Positions 1 through 11,204 of a stretch of 64,000 nt of DNA are shown piece after piece (the first letter of the stretch is position 1; each line of letters starts with the position of its first letter). This DNA is from Streptomyces leeuwenhoekii (GTDB lineage Bacteria; Actinomycetota; Actinomycetes; Streptomycetales; Streptomycetaceae). Under the pieces are notes generated by a model. It searched no databases, had not been told where the DNA came from, and was given only the letters and a program-made list of their open reading frames with translations. Made by a program: the position numbers and the translations under genes. The stretch spans positions 4,168,001-4,232,000 of the forward strand of contig NZ_LN831790.1 of assembly GCF_001013905.1 (NCBI RefSeq), in the 5' to 3' direction.

Positions 1-132
1 CCCCTGCTCGAAGCACGTTCGCAGCGGAGCGAGAGCTCGGGGGAGTCCGAAGACGCCCGCCGAGTGCAGCCACCTCCCACTGGCACCGCCGCCACAACTG
101 CCCGTGTACCGACCGCCGAGGGGTCCCGTTCC

Positions 133-957
133 GTGAGTCTGCATCCCACCCTCCAGCCCTACGCCGATGCCTGGACCCACTCCATCGAGGCGATATCCGA
201 GCTGGTCCAGCCGCTCGTGGAGAGCGAATGGAACCGGCGGACACCGTGCCCGGGGTGGTCGGTCCGGGACGTGGTCTCCCATCTCATCGGGCTGGACTCG
301 GAGATGCTCGGTGACCCGCGTCCCATCCACACGCTGCCGCGCGACCTGTTCCACGTCGCCACCGACCACCAGCGGTACATGGAGCTGCAGGTCGACGTCC
401 GCCGCCACCACACGGCACCGGAGATGACCTCCGAACTGGAGTACATGATCATCCGCCGCAACCGCCAGCTCCGCAACGAGAACCGCGACCCGGGCGCCAG
501 GGTGCGCGGTCCGTTCGGCACCGAGCTGACCCTGGAGGAGTCCATGCGGCGGCACGCCTTCGACGTGTGGGTCCACGAGCAGGACCTGCGCACCGCCCTC
601 GGCCGCCCGGGCAATCTGGACTCCCCCGGCGCCCACGTCGCCCGGGACGTGCTGCTCGACGAGCTGCCCCGGGTCGTCGCCGAGGACGCGCACGCGCCGC
701 GCAGCTCGGCCGTGGTGGTGGACGTCCACGGCCCGGTGGAGTTCCTGCGCACGGTCCGGGTGGACATCCAGGGCCGCGGCACCCTGGAGACGGCCCCCGC
801 GCTCGGGCCGGCCGCCTCGCTCTCCCTCGACTGGGAGACCTATGTGCGCCTGGCGTGCGGCCGGGTCACGCCCGAGGCGGTGGCGGACCGCGTGAAGACG
901 GACGGCGACCAGGAGCTGGCGGCGGCCATCCTGCGCAACTTCACGGTCACCAAGTAG
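133..957 (+). CDS. Mycothiol-dependent maleylpyruvate isomerase-family protein
   Basis: Belongs to the MDMPI/DinB-like family of actinobacterial proteins, many of which are metal- and mycothiol-dependent transferases or isomerases; the substrate here is unknown. The N-terminal four-helix region carries the typical CPGWSVRDVVSHL segment, whose histidine is usually a metal ligand, and the rest matches the C-terminal MDMPI domain. About 274 aa from GTG 133. The same frame is open back to a GTG at 64, but the added 23 residues are low in similarity to a normal start (VSLHPTLQPYADAW looks like the true N-terminus). It is a single gene converging on the MFS gene. The family assignment is by pattern only; the enzymatic activity is inferred. 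Confidence 0.75.
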   Translation: MSLHPTLQPYADAWTHSIEAISELVQPLVESEWNRRTPCPGWSVRDVVSHLIGLDSEMLGDPRPIHTLPRDLFHVATDHQRYMELQVDVRRHHTAPEMTSELEYMIIRRNRQLRNENRDPGARVRGPFGTELTLEESMRRHAFDVWVHEQDLRTALGRPGNLDSPGAHVARDVLLDELPRVVAEDAHAPRSSAVVVDVHGPVEFLRTVRVDIQGRGTLETAPALGPAASLSLDWETYVRLACGRVTPEAVADRVKTDGDQELAAAILRNFTVTK

Positions 958-1032
958 GCCGCGCCCACCGGGCGGCCGGAGCACCGGGGGCGCCGCGCCC
1001 GTCGTAGATCCCCGGCCCGGCCCCGGCAGTGA

Positions 1033-2331
1033 TCACGCGGGGACGTGCACCGTCTCCACCCGGCTCGCCACCAGCCGCTCCCGCTCCCGCCGGGCCGCGC
1101 GCCTGCGCAGTCGCAGGATCTGGACGACGCCGAGCGCCTGGAGGACGAAGACGGAGGAGAAGGCGACGGTGTAGTCGTCCCCGGTGGCGTCCAGCAGCAC
1201 GCCGATGGCGAAGAGCGTGGTCATCGAGGCGACGAAGCCGCCCATGTTCGTGATCCCGGACGCCGTGCCCTGCCGCTCCGGCGGGTTGGCCGGCCGCGCG
1301 AAGTCGAAGCCGATCATCGACGCCGGGCCGCACGCGCCCAGCACCACGCACAGCGCGATCAGAAGCCCCATCGGCGCGTGCGCACCGGGCCAGGCCAGGG
1401 TCGCCGCCCACAGGACGGCCGTCGCGCCCACCGTGCCCAGGGCCAGCGGCAGCCGCGCCCCGTGGTGCCGGGCGACGACCTGGCCGTAGACCAGGCCGAC
1501 CGCCATGTTCGACAGCACGACCAGGGTGAGCAGTTCACCGGCGGTGGCCCGGGTCAGGCCCTGCGCCTCGACCAGGAACGGCAGGCCCCACAGCAGCAGG
1601 AAGACCATCCCGGGGAACTGGGTGGTGAAGTGCACCCACAGTCCGAGCCGGGTCCCCGGCTCCCGCCACGACCGGACGATCTGCCGCCGTACGTAGGCGG
1701 CCCCCTGGTGGCCGGGCGGCTCCGGCTCGTACCCCTCGGGGTGGTCCTTCAGGAACAGCAGCAGCAGGACGAAGACGGCGACGCCCGCCAGCGCGCTGCC
1801 GGCGAACGCGGCGGTCCAGCCGATGCCGTGCAGCAGCCGGGCCAGGACCAGGGTGGAGACGAGGTTGCCCGCCATGCCGGCGAGCCCCGCGAGCTGGCCG
1901 ACCAGCGGCCCTCGGCGGGCCGGGAACCAGCGGGTGCCCAGCCGCAGCACGCTGATGAAGGTCATCGCGTCACCGCAGCCCAGCAGCGCCCGCGAGGCGA
2001 GCGCCATGCCGTACGACGGTGAGAAGGCGAAGCCCAGTTGTCCCGCCGTGAACAGCACCACGCCGAGGCCCAGCACCTTCTTGGTGCCGAGCCGGTCGAC
2101 GAGCAGGCCGACGGGTATCTGCATGCCCGCGTAGACCAGGAGCTGGAGGATGGAGAAGGTGGACAGGGCCGAGGCGCCCACGTGGAAGCGGTCGGCGGCG
2201 TCGAGGCCCGCGACCCCCAGCGAGGTGCGGAAGATGACGGCGACGAAGTAGACGGCGACACCGACGCTCCACACGGCGATCGCCCGCCGGCCGCCCGGCG
2301 GATCGGCGGGCAGGGTGGTGTTGCCGCTCAT
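1033..2331 (-). CDS. MFS transporter
   Basis: Major facilitator superfamily permease, 432 aa, about 12 hydrophobic segments. The loop 2-3 region reads PVGLLVDRLGTKKVL, the usual MFS signature-A form. There is a short polar N-terminus (MSGNTTLPAD) and a basic C-terminus (RLRRRAARRERERL), so both ends are probably cytoplasmic. Its ATG overlaps the stop of the upstream GntR gene (ATGA), so the two are translationally coupled and the transporter is probably controlled by that regulator. Substrate unknown; the GntR partner suggests a small organic acid or related metabolite, which is inference only. Confidence 0.85.
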   Translation of the reverse strand: MSGNTTLPADPPGGRRAIAVWSVGVAVYFVAVIFRTSLGVAGLDAADRFHVGASALSTFSILQLLVYAGMQIPVGLLVDRLGTKKVLGLGVVLFTAGQLGFAFSPSYGMALASRALLGCGDAMTFISVLRLGTRWFPARRGPLVGQLAGLAGMAGNLVSTLVLARLLHGIGWTAAFAGSALAGVAVFVLLLLFLKDHPEGYEPEPPGHQGAAYVRRQIVRSWREPGTRLGLWVHFTTQFPGMVFLLLWGLPFLVEAQGLTRATAGELLTLVVLSNMAVGLVYGQVVARHHGARLPLALGTVGATAVLWAATLAWPGAHAPMGLLIALCVVLGACGPASMIGFDFARPANPPERQGTASGITNMGGFVASMTTLFAIGVLLDATGDDYTVAFSSVFVLQALGVVQILRLRRRAARRERERLVASRVETVHVPA

Positions 2332-2978
2332 CGGACCTCCCCCCGGGCCAGGTGGGAGAACCAGCTCACATGGCGGTGGACGACGGCGACGGCCGCCTCC
2401 GCGTCCCCGGCGCGCAGCGCGTCGAGGATCTCCCCGTGCTCGGCGAGGGTCTTGGCGATCCGGTCGGGGTGGGAGTGCATGACCGCGACGCCCATCCGCA
2501 GCTGCCGGTCGCGGAGCTGGTCGTAGAGCTTGGAGAGGATCTCGTTGCCGCCGCTGCGGACGATCTCCGCGTGGAAGCAGCGGTCGGTGACGGCCGCGGC
2601 GGCGAGGTCGCCCGCGGCGGCCTGCTCCTTCTGCCGGGCCAGCAGGTGTTCCAGCCGTTCGACCAGCCCGGGCGGGGCGGGGACCGCCTTGCGCGCCGCG
2701 TGCTCCTCCACCAGCAGTCGGGTCTCCACGACATCGGCGATCTCCTGGGCGGAGACGGGCAGGACCAGGGCGCCCTTCTTGGGGTAGAGCCGGAGCAGCC
2801 CCTCGACCTCCAGCCGCAGCAGCGCCTCGCGCACCGGGGTGCGGGAAACGCCCACAGCCTCGGCGAGCTCGCCCTCGGTGAGCAGGGTGCCGCCCTCGTA
2901 ACGGCGTTCCAGGACGCCCTGCTTGACGTGTGTGTAGACGCGGTCGGCGGCGGGGGGTTGCTTCACGGCCAGGGTCAT
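2328..2978 (-). CDS. GntR-family transcriptional regulator (FadR/FCD subfamily)
   Basis: About 216 aa. The N-terminal winged helix is recognised by TEGELAEAVGVSRTPVREALL, and the all-helical C-terminal FCD ligand domain contains the spaced acidic/His positions (ETRLLVEEHAA, FHAEIV, HGEILDAL) that bind a metal and a carboxylate ligand in this subfamily. The start was chosen at ATG 2978 (MTLAVKQ); the frame is open to 3011 but those residues look like leader. First gene of a two-gene operon with the MFS transporter and divergent from the D,D-carboxypeptidase. An A/T-rich stretch (TTGTATCTATCC, reverse strand) lies just before the start and could hold the -10 or an operator. Confidence 0.85.
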   Translation of the reverse strand: MTLAVKQPPAADRVYTHVKQGVLERRYEGGTLLTEGELAEAVGVSRTPVREALLRLEVEGLLRLYPKKGALVLPVSAQEIADVVETRLLVEEHAARKAVPAPPGLVERLEHLLARQKEQAAAGDLAAAAVTDRCFHAEIVRSGGNEILSKLYDQLRDRQLRMGVAVMHSHPDRIAKTLAEHGEILDALRAGDAEAAVAVVHRHVSWFSHLARGEVR

Positions 2979-3011
2979 GCCCACAGGATAGATACAACAG
3001 GTACGCATCAC

Positions 3012-3067
3012 GGCACCCGTCCATCATGCGGACACCGTCGGCCGTGTCCGCATGATGGACGGGTGCC
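3012..3067. repeat. 24-bp perfect inverted repeat with 8-nt loop
   Basis: Positions 3012-3035 and 3044-3067 are exact reverse complements separated by eight bases (loop CGTCGGCC). It lies between divergently transcribed genes (GntR reverse, D,D-carboxypeptidase forward), so it is not placed as a normal terminator for either. It could be a strong cruciform/RNA hairpin in the leader of one of the two transcripts or a small mobile repeat. The palindrome is seen directly; function is unknown. Confidence 0.8.
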
Positions 3068-3196
3068 CGCAAACTTGTCCGCCTCACGGCACAACCATCC
3101 GCACCGGCCATACGTCAGACAGACGCGGCCCCGTGCTGCTCGCACCTCAACCCGGCCGCGCACCCAGGGGCATTCAACGTAATCGGGGTAACTCTC

Positions 3197-4096
3197 TTGA
3201 AGATCGGCATTCAGGGCATCCGCCTGCACAGAGCAGCCGCCGTGGCCGTGACCACCGGCGCCATGCTCGCGACCGGCGCTCTCTCCGCGGCGCCCGCACA
3301 GGCCGCCACGGCGCCCACGATCGCCGCCAAGGGCGGCTTCGTGATGAACAACGCCACCGGCAAGTCGCTCTACACCAAGGCCGCGGACACCAAGCGCTCC
3401 ACGGGCTCGACGACCAAGATCATGACCGCCAAGGTCGTCCTCTCCCAGCCGAACCTCAACCTGGACGCCAAGGTCACGATCCAGAAGGCGTACAGCGACT
3501 ACATCGTGTCGAAGACCGCCTCCTCGGCACGGCTGATCGTCGGCGACAAGGTCACGGTCCGTCAGTTGCTGTACGGTCTGATGCTGCCGTCCGGCTGCGA
3601 CGCGGCCTACGCGCTGGCCGACAAGTTCGGCACCGGCTCGACCCGGGCCGCGCGCGTGAAGTCGTTCATCGGCAAGATGAACACCACCGCCAAGAGCCTG
3701 GGCCTGAAGAACACCCACTTCGACTCGTTCGACGGCATCGGCAACGGCGCGAACTACTCCACGCCGCGCGACCTGACGAAGCTGGCCAGCAGTGCGATGA
3801 AGAGCTCCACCTTCCGCACGATCGTCAAGACCAAGAAGTACACGGCCAAGACGGTCACCAAGACCGGCAGCACCCGCACCATGGCGCCGTGGGTCAACAC
3901 CAACACGCTGCTCAACAACTACAGCGGCACCATCGGCGTGAAGACGGGTTCCGGCCCCGAGGCCAAGTACTGCCTGGTCTTCGCCGCCACGCGCAACGGC
4001 AAGACCGTCATCGGCACGGTGCTGGCCTCCACCTCGGCGACCCAGCGCGAGACGGACGCCAAGAAGCTGCTCACCTACGGCTTCAGCCGGGCCTGA
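3197..4096 (+). CDS. dacA: D-alanyl-D-alanine carboxypeptidase (serine-type, S11)
   Basis: Trims the terminal D-Ala of peptidoglycan stem peptides outside the membrane. 299 aa from a TTG start. A Sec signal peptide ends at AQA (about residue 37). The active-site triad of penicillin-binding serine peptidases is present: SxxK as STTK, the second motif as SGCD (Cys in place of the usual Asn) and KTG as GVKTGSG. There is no C-terminal membrane anchor, so the protein is probably secreted or held ionically; the mature part is Lys/Thr-rich. Followed by two strong hairpins. It is a single gene with its own promoter region. Confidence 0.88.
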   Translation: MKIGIQGIRLHRAAAVAVTTGAMLATGALSAAPAQAATAPTIAAKGGFVMNNATGKSLYTKAADTKRSTGSTTKIMTAKVVLSQPNLNLDAKVTIQKAYSDYIVSKTASSARLIVGDKVTVRQLLYGLMLPSGCDAAYALADKFGTGSTRAARVKSFIGKMNTTAKSLGLKNTHFDSFDGIGNGANYSTPRDLTKLASSAMKSSTFRTIVKTKKYTAKTVTKTGSTRTMAPWVNTNTLLNNYSGTIGVKTGSGPEAKYCLVFAATRNGKTVIGTVLASTSATQRETDAKKLLTYGFSRA

Positions 4097-4103
4097 GGCC
4101 CTC

Positions 4104-4130
4104 GGGGCCCGGCGCCGGACGCCGGGCCCC
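4104..4130 (+). terminator. Hairpin after dacA
   Basis: Eleven-base GC arms (4104-4114 and 4120-4130) with a five-base loop, starting eight bases after the dacA stop. No U-tract follows, as is common in Streptomyces. Confidence 0.6.
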
Positions 4131-4152
4131 GGGGGGACCGGTCCGAGAGCCG

Positions 4153-4188
4153 CGAGGGGCCCGCCGCGATCCAGCGGCGGGCCCCTCG
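4153..4188. terminator. Bidirectional terminator between dacA and bkdC1
   Basis: Fifteen-base perfect arms at 4153-4167 and 4174-4188 with a six-base loop (GATCCA), located between two convergent genes, so it can serve both strands. Confidence 0.7.
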
Positions 4189-4204
4189 TGCCGTTCCCGG
4201 GCGG

Positions 4205-5626
4205 CTACGCCCAGGTGATCAGCCGCTTGGGCTGCTCCAGGACGGCCGCCACATCGGCGAGGACCTTCGAGCCCAGTTCCCCGTCGACCAGGCGGTGGTC
4301 GAAGGAGAGCGCCAGGGTGGTGACCTGACGGGGCTTCACCTTGCCCTTGTGCACCCAGGGCTGGGGCTTGATGGCGCCGACCGCCAGGATCGCGGACTCG
4401 CCCGGGTTGAGGATCGGCGTACCGGTGTCGACGCCGAAGACGCCGACGTTGGTGATGGTCACCGTGCCGCCCTGCATGGCCGCCGGGGAGGTCTTGCCCT
4501 CCCGGGCCGTGGTCACCAACTCGCCGAGCGCCTGAGCCAGTTGCGGGAGCGTCTTGGCGTGGGCGTCCTTGATGTTCGGGACGATCAGGCCCCGGGGGGT
4601 CGCGGCGGCGATGCCCAGGTTGACGTAGTGCTTGACCACGATCTCCTGGGCCGCCTCGTCCCAGGACGCGTTGATGTCCGGGTTGCGCTTGACGGCGACC
4701 AGCAGGGCCTTGGCGATCAGCAGGAGCGGGTTCACCCGCAGCCCGGCGAACTCCTTGTCCTGCTTCAGCTCCTCGACCAGCTTCATCGTGCGGGTCACGT
4801 CCACCGTCACGAACTCCGTGACGTGCGGGGCGGTGAACGCGGAGCCGACCATCGCCGCCGCCGTCGCCTTGCGGACGCCCTTGACCGGGATACGGGTCTC
4901 GCGCGCGGTGTCGTACGTCACCGGTGCGGGGGCCGCCGGAGCGGCCACCGGGGCCGGCGCGACGGGCTCGGGCGCCGTCGCCTGCTGCGGGACCGCCTGC
5001 GGGGCCGCCGCCGCGTGGACGTCCTCGCGGGTGATGACGCCGTCCGGGCCGGTCGGGGTGACCGTCGCCAGGTCGACGCCGAGGTCCTTGGCGAGCTTGC
5101 GCACGGGGGGCTTGGCCAGCGGACGCCGCCGGTCCGCCGGGCCGTGGCCGTTCAGCTCGGCCTGGACGGCCACCACCGCGGCCGGGGCCGCCTGGGCCGC
5201 CGACGCCTCCTGCGCGGGGGCCCCCGCGGCCTTGCGGGGGCGGCGGCGGGTCGAGGAGGCGGCCACGCCGTAGCCGACCAGGACCGGCTGGCGGCCCTGC
5301 GGCGCGGGCTCCTCGCCCCGCTCCGGCGCGGCGGGCGCCGGCTCGGGAGCGGCGGGCTCGGCCGGGCCGCCGACGTCCACCGTGATGATCGCCGTGCCCA
5401 CGTCGACCGTGGTGCCCTCGGGGAAGCGCAGCTCGCGGACCACGCCGTCGTACGGGATGGGGAGCTCGACGGCCGCCTTGGCGGTCTCGACCTCGCACAC
5501 CACCTGGCCGTCGGTGACGGTGTCACCGGGCTGGACGTACCACTTCAGGATCTCGGCCTCGGTGAGTCCCTCGCCCACGTCGGGCATCTTGAACTCGCGC
5601 ACGGAGCCTTCCGTCATCGTCGTCAC
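4205..5626 (-). CDS. bkdC1: Branched-chain alpha-keto acid dehydrogenase E2 (dihydrolipoamide acyltransferase), copy 1
   Basis: E2 core of the BCKDH complex. It takes the acyl group produced by E1 onto lipoate and then CoA, giving isobutyryl-, isovaleryl- and 2-methylbutyryl-CoA from Val, Leu and Ile, the starters for branched fatty acids and some polyketides. About 473 aa. The lipoyl domain is N-terminal with the modified lysine in VETAKA (K50), followed by an Ala/Pro linker, a peripheral subunit-binding domain (RKLAKDLGVDLATV) and a catalytic domain ending in the DHRLVDGE active-site motif. GTG 5626 was chosen because AGGAG lies six bases upstream; ATG 5617 is an alternative. Last gene of the bkd operon 1, 10 nt after bkdB1. 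Confidence 0.93.
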   Translation of the reverse strand: MTTMTEGSVREFKMPDVGEGLTEAEILKWYVQPGDTVTDGQVVCEVETAKAAVELPIPYDGVVRELRFPEGTTVDVGTAIITVDVGGPAEPAAPEPAPAAPERGEEPAPQGRQPVLVGYGVAASSTRRRPRKAAGAPAQEASAAQAAPAAVVAVQAELNGHGPADRRRPLAKPPVRKLAKDLGVDLATVTPTGPDGVITREDVHAAAAPQAVPQQATAPEPVAPAPVAAPAAPAPVTYDTARETRIPVKGVRKATAAAMVGSAFTAPHVTEFVTVDVTRTMKLVEELKQDKEFAGLRVNPLLLIAKALLVAVKRNPDINASWDEAAQEIVVKHYVNLGIAAATPRGLIVPNIKDAHAKTLPQLAQALGELVTTAREGKTSPAAMQGGTVTITNVGVFGVDTGTPILNPGESAILAVGAIKPQPWVHKGKVKPRQVTTLALSFDHRLVDGELGSKVLADVAAVLEQPKRLITWA

Positions 5627-5636
5627 GACCCTCTCC

Positions 5637-6617
<981 letters not shown>

Positions 6618-6619
6618 GA

Positions 6620-7843
6620 TCAGACCCCCTCTGCGTCGGCGAAGGACGCCTGGTAGGCGGCGAACTGCGCCCGCTCCTCGTCGACGAGCGCGTGCCCGTC
6701 CGCGTACACGTTCTCGAAGATGGCGAACCGGTCCGGGTCCCGCATGGCGCGGACCGCTTCGCGCACCCGCTTGCCCAACGCCTCGCTCTCGGCTTCCAGT
6801 TCCGCGAAGAAGCTCTCGTCCGCGTGGTGGGCGGCTTCCAGGTGGCGGCGCAGGCGCAGGATCGGGTCCTTCGCCTCCCAGGCGGCCCGCTCGTCGTCGT
6901 GGCGGTAGCGGCTGGGGTCGTCGGACGTGGTGTGGGCGCCCATGCGGTACGTCCACGCCTCGATCAGCGCCGGGCCCTCGCCGCGCCGGGCCCGCTCCAG
7001 CGCCCAGCGGGTGACGGCGAGCGTGGCCAGGACGTCGTTGCCGTCGACGCGGACGCCAGGGAAGCCGAAGCCCTGCGCGCGCTGGTACAGCGGCACCCGG
7101 GTCTGCTTCTCGTTGGACTCCGAGATCGCCCACTGGTTGTTCTGGCAGAAGAAGACCACCGGAGCGTTGTAGACCGCGGCGAAGTTGAACGCCTCGCTCA
7201 CGTCGCCCTGGCTGGAGGCGCCGTCGCCGAAGTAGGCGATCACGGCCGAGTCCGCGCCGTCCTTGGCGATGCCCATGGCGTAGCCGGTGGCGTGCAGCGC
7301 CTGCGAGCCGATGACGATCGTGTAGAGGTGGAAGTTGTTTCCGTTGGGGTCCCAGCCGCCGTTGTTCACGCCGCGGAACATGCCGAGCAGGTTGGTCGGG
7401 TCGACCCCGCGGCACCAGGCGACGCCGTGCTCGCGGTAGGTGGGGAAGACGTAGTCGTCCTCCCGGGTGGCGCGGCCGGAGCCGATCTGGGCGGCCTCCT
7501 GCCCCAGCAGGGAGGCCCACAGGCCGAGCTCGCCCTGGCGCTGCAGGGCGGTGGCCTCGGCGTCGAAGCGCCGGGTGAGCACCATGTCGCGGTACAGGCC
7601 GCGCAGCTCGTCGGGGGTGACGCCGGCGACGTACGCGTCGTACTCGGCATTCTCGACGCGCTCGCCCTCGGGCGTCAGCAACTGGACGAGTTCCGGCTCA
7701 GTGCTTTTCTCGGCGGTTTTCTTGGCAGCGGTGCGGGTGGTGCGCTTGGTGCCGGTGGTGCCGGCCGCCTTCGTACCGGTCGTTCCGGCCTTGCTTCCGG
7801 CGCTGCGTCGCGGCTTGCGCGCGGCAGTGCTCTCCACGGTCAC
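6620..7843 (-). CDS. bkdA1: Branched-chain alpha-keto acid dehydrogenase E1 alpha subunit, copy 1
   Basis: Alpha subunit of the BCKDH E1, carrying the thiamine-diphosphate motif (GDGASSQGD ... CQNN). 407 aa from GTG 7843, preceded by GGAGGAG at good spacing. Residues about 5-48 form a Lys/Thr/Ala-rich tail (repeats like GTTGTKAAGTTGTKRTTRTAA) that is not part of the dehydrogenase fold and is absent from copy 2. It may be a flexible basic linker. First gene of the bkdA1-B1-C1 operon, divergent from a response regulator gene that may be involved in its control. Function is firm from the motif set and the operon. Confidence 0.93.
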   Translation of the reverse strand: MTVESTAARKPRRSAGSKAGTTGTKAAGTTGTKRTTRTAAKKTAEKSTEPELVQLLTPEGERVENAEYDAYVAGVTPDELRGLYRDMVLTRRFDAEATALQRQGELGLWASLLGQEAAQIGSGRATREDDYVFPTYREHGVAWCRGVDPTNLLGMFRGVNNGGWDPNGNNFHLYTIVIGSQALHATGYAMGIAKDGADSAVIAYFGDGASSQGDVSEAFNFAAVYNAPVVFFCQNNQWAISESNEKQTRVPLYQRAQGFGFPGVRVDGNDVLATLAVTRWALERARRGEGPALIEAWTYRMGAHTTSDDPSRYRHDDERAAWEAKDPILRLRRHLEAAHHADESFFAELEAESEALGKRVREAVRAMRDPDRFAIFENVYADGHALVDEERAQFAAYQASFADAEGV

Positions 7844-8014
7844 GTGTGCTCCTCCGTCGGTCCGGCGCCCGGGTTCGCCGGGTGCCTGGGGTCCCCCTGC
7901 TCCGTTCCGGAGCTCGGGAGAGCGGCTCACCTGTCGGCCGAGAGGCACACGGGGTGGGTGCGCCCGGTCGGGAACAGGCGTGACAGGTGCCCCGGCGAGC
8001 GCCCTGCAAAAGGC

Positions 8015-8044
8015 ACGTTACCCAGTGCTCCACATTTCTGTGAA
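8015..8044 (-). promoter_or_regulatory. Candidate bkdA1 promoter
   Basis: Read on the reverse strand: TTCACA (-35, 8044-8039), an 18-base spacer, TAACGT (-10, 8020-8015), a fair match to the main vegetative sigma consensus. It points at bkdA1 about 170 bases away. Confidence 0.4.
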
Positions 8045-8067
8045 ACCTATCCTGACCTGCGATTTTG

Positions 8068-8081
8068 CTTGGATTTCCAAG
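8068..8081. promoter_or_regulatory. Palindrome upstream of bkdA1 (possible operator)
   Basis: CTTGGATTTCCAAG, six-base arms around TT, in the A/T-rich part of the divergent intergenic region. Candidate binding site for an Lrp-type or response regulator; no evidence for which. Confidence 0.4.
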
Positions 8082-8196
8082 TAAATGGCCAAAGTCGGGA
8101 ACAGTTACTGGTCACAGCCTTGCAGGGGGCCGGAACAACGGCACGTTATCCCGGCCACCCCGGGCACGGGAAGAGTTCGTGTGTGAGACTGGCTCC

Positions 8197-8853
8197 GTGC
8201 GTGAAGAAGGACAAATCCGGGTATTTCTTCTCGATGACCACGAGGTCGTCCGCCGGGGCGTCCACGACCTGCTCGCGGGCGAGGACGACATCGAGGTGGT
8301 CGGCGAGGCCGGTACGGCGGCCGACGCGCTGGCCCGGATTCCGGCCACCCGCCCGGACGTGGCGGTGCTCGACGTCCGCCTCCCGGACGGCAGCGGCGTG
8401 GAGGTGTGCCGCGACGTCCGCTCCCGGGACGAGTCGATCCGGTGCCTGATGCTGACCTCCTTCTCCGACGACGAGGCGCTCTTCGACGCGATCATGGCGG
8501 GTGCGTCCGGTTATGTCCTGAAGGACATCCGGGGCGGCGAGCTGCTGGCCGCCGTGCGCGACGTCGCCGCGGGCGGGTCGCTGCTCGACCCGGTGGCCAC
8601 CGCGCGCGTGCTGGAGCGGCTGCGCGGCGGCGGCCCCCGCACCGACGACCGGCTCGCGCACCTCACCGAGCAGGAGCGCCGCATCCTGGAGCTGATCGGG
8701 GAGGGCCTGACCAACCGCGCGATCGGCGAGCGGCTGCACCTGGCCGAGAAGACCATCAAGAATTACGTCTCCAGCCTGCTGTCCAAACTGGGAATGCAGC
8801 GGCGTTCCCAGGCGGCGGCCTACGTGGCGCGGATGCAGGCCGAGGACCGCTGA
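8197..8853 (+). CDS. NarL/LuxR-type two-component response regulator
   Basis: 218 aa: an N-terminal receiver domain with acidic pocket D13/D14, phospho-acceptor D59 in [11 protein letters not shown] and conserved K109 in GYVLKDI, then a C-terminal LuxR helix-turn-helix ([23 protein letters not shown] ... [13 protein letters not shown]). The start at GTG 8197 gives the usual N-terminus; GTG 8179 has a better Shine-Dalgarno (GGAAGAG) and is the alternative. No histidine kinase is next to it, so it is an orphan regulator here. The output is unknown; its divergent position makes bkdA1 a possible target. Confidence 0.9.
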   Translation: MREEGQIRVFLLDDHEVVRRGVHDLLAGEDDIEVVGEAGTAADALARIPATRPDVAVLDVRLPDGSGVEVCRDVRSRDESIRCLMLTSFSDDEALFDAIMAGASGYVLKDIRGGELLAAVRDVAAGGSLLDPVATARVLERLRGGGPRTDDRLAHLTEQERRILELIGEGLTNRAIGERLHLAEKTIKNYVSSLLSKLGMQRRSQAAAYVARMQAEDR

Positions 8854-8994
8854 GAAACGCCGGGGAACGGCCCGCCATTCCGGCCCGGGGGCCGGCGCCG
8901 CCACTCGGAGAAGCGGATTCGGGACTTACGTCCCTGCCGCCCCGGGGCGGGCGCCTCTGGTGCCTCTTTCCCCCGCTCGCGCACAGTGGGGGGC

Positions 8995-9423
8995 ATGCCC
9001 TCCCCCTCCGACCCGCAGCTCGCGCTGGGCCTGCTGGCGCGCACCTGCCACGGACGGGCCGCCACGAGCATGCGCGCCCTTCCGTTCCTCGCCTTCGCGC
9101 GCCACATCGTGGTCGACGGCCGCGTCCTGCTGCGCATGCCCGGGAACTGCGGCTACCAGCAGGCGTGCGTCGGCAGTGTCGTCGCCTACGGCACCGACAA
9201 CCTGAGCTCCGCCCGGCCGGGCGAGAGCGTGTGGACCGTGCAGGTCGTGGGCTGGTGCGAGGCGTACGAGCCGACCGCGGCCGAGCTGGAGCTGTTCGGG
9301 CCGGCTCCGGCCCGGGTGGACGGCGTGCCCTTCGAACCGGCCTACCTGCGCGTCGAGCCGCAGTTCGGAGTGGTGCACGGCGTGGACGACGGGCCGGGGC
9401 GGCGGGGGCGGGCCACCGCGTGA
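8995..9423 (+). CDS. Pyridoxamine 5'-phosphate oxidase-like flavin split-barrel protein
   Basis: 142 aa. The pattern resembles the small PPOX-like/flavin-reductase-like split-barrel proteins: an N-terminal helix ending in GRAATSMRALPF, a strand region with HIVVDGRVLLRM, then a segment SARPGESVWTVQVVGWCEAY near the end of the barrel. Such proteins may bind FMN or F420, but no cofactor can be assigned from the sequence. ATG 8995 follows a G-run (GGGGGG); GTG 8986 is an upstream alternative. Convergent with the kinase gene that follows. Confidence 0.6.
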   Translation: MPSPSDPQLALGLLARTCHGRAATSMRALPFLAFARHIVVDGRVLLRMPGNCGYQQACVGSVVAYGTDNLSSARPGESVWTVQVVGWCEAYEPTAAELELFGPAPARVDGVPFEPAYLRVEPQFGVVHGVDDGPGRRGRATA

Positions 9424-9519
9424 GCACGGCGCGGGCGGCCGCGAAGACCTCGCGGGCCTGTCCGCCCGCCGAGCGGCGCCCGGTCACCCCCCGGGCGGTA
9501 CCGGCCCCCCCCTCACGCA

Positions 9520-9560
9520 CACGCGCGCGTGGCGCCCGATGAGGGCTCCACGCGCGCGTG
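9520..9560. terminator. Bidirectional hairpin between convergent genes
   Basis: Thirteen-base arms CACGCGCGCGTGG (9520-9532) and its exact complement (9548-9560) around a 15-base loop, between the split-barrel gene (forward) and the kinase gene (reverse). Confidence 0.6.
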
Positions 9561-9590
9561 ATGGGGCTTGTGGGGGGGGACCGCCCCCGG

Positions 9591-11204
<1,614 letters not shown>

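Larger units (their letters stand above)
7844..8196. other. Intergenic region between bkdA1 and the divergent response regulator
   Basis: About 350 bases with no gene I can support. It holds the bkdA1 leader (rich in GGGG/CCCC runs), a candidate reverse-strand promoter at 8015-8044, and a 14-bp palindrome CTTGGA-TT-TCCAAG at 8068-8081 located about 24 bp upstream of the candidate -35, a typical place for an operator or activator site. The stretch around 8030-8100 is distinctly A/T-richer than its surroundings. Confidence 0.6.
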
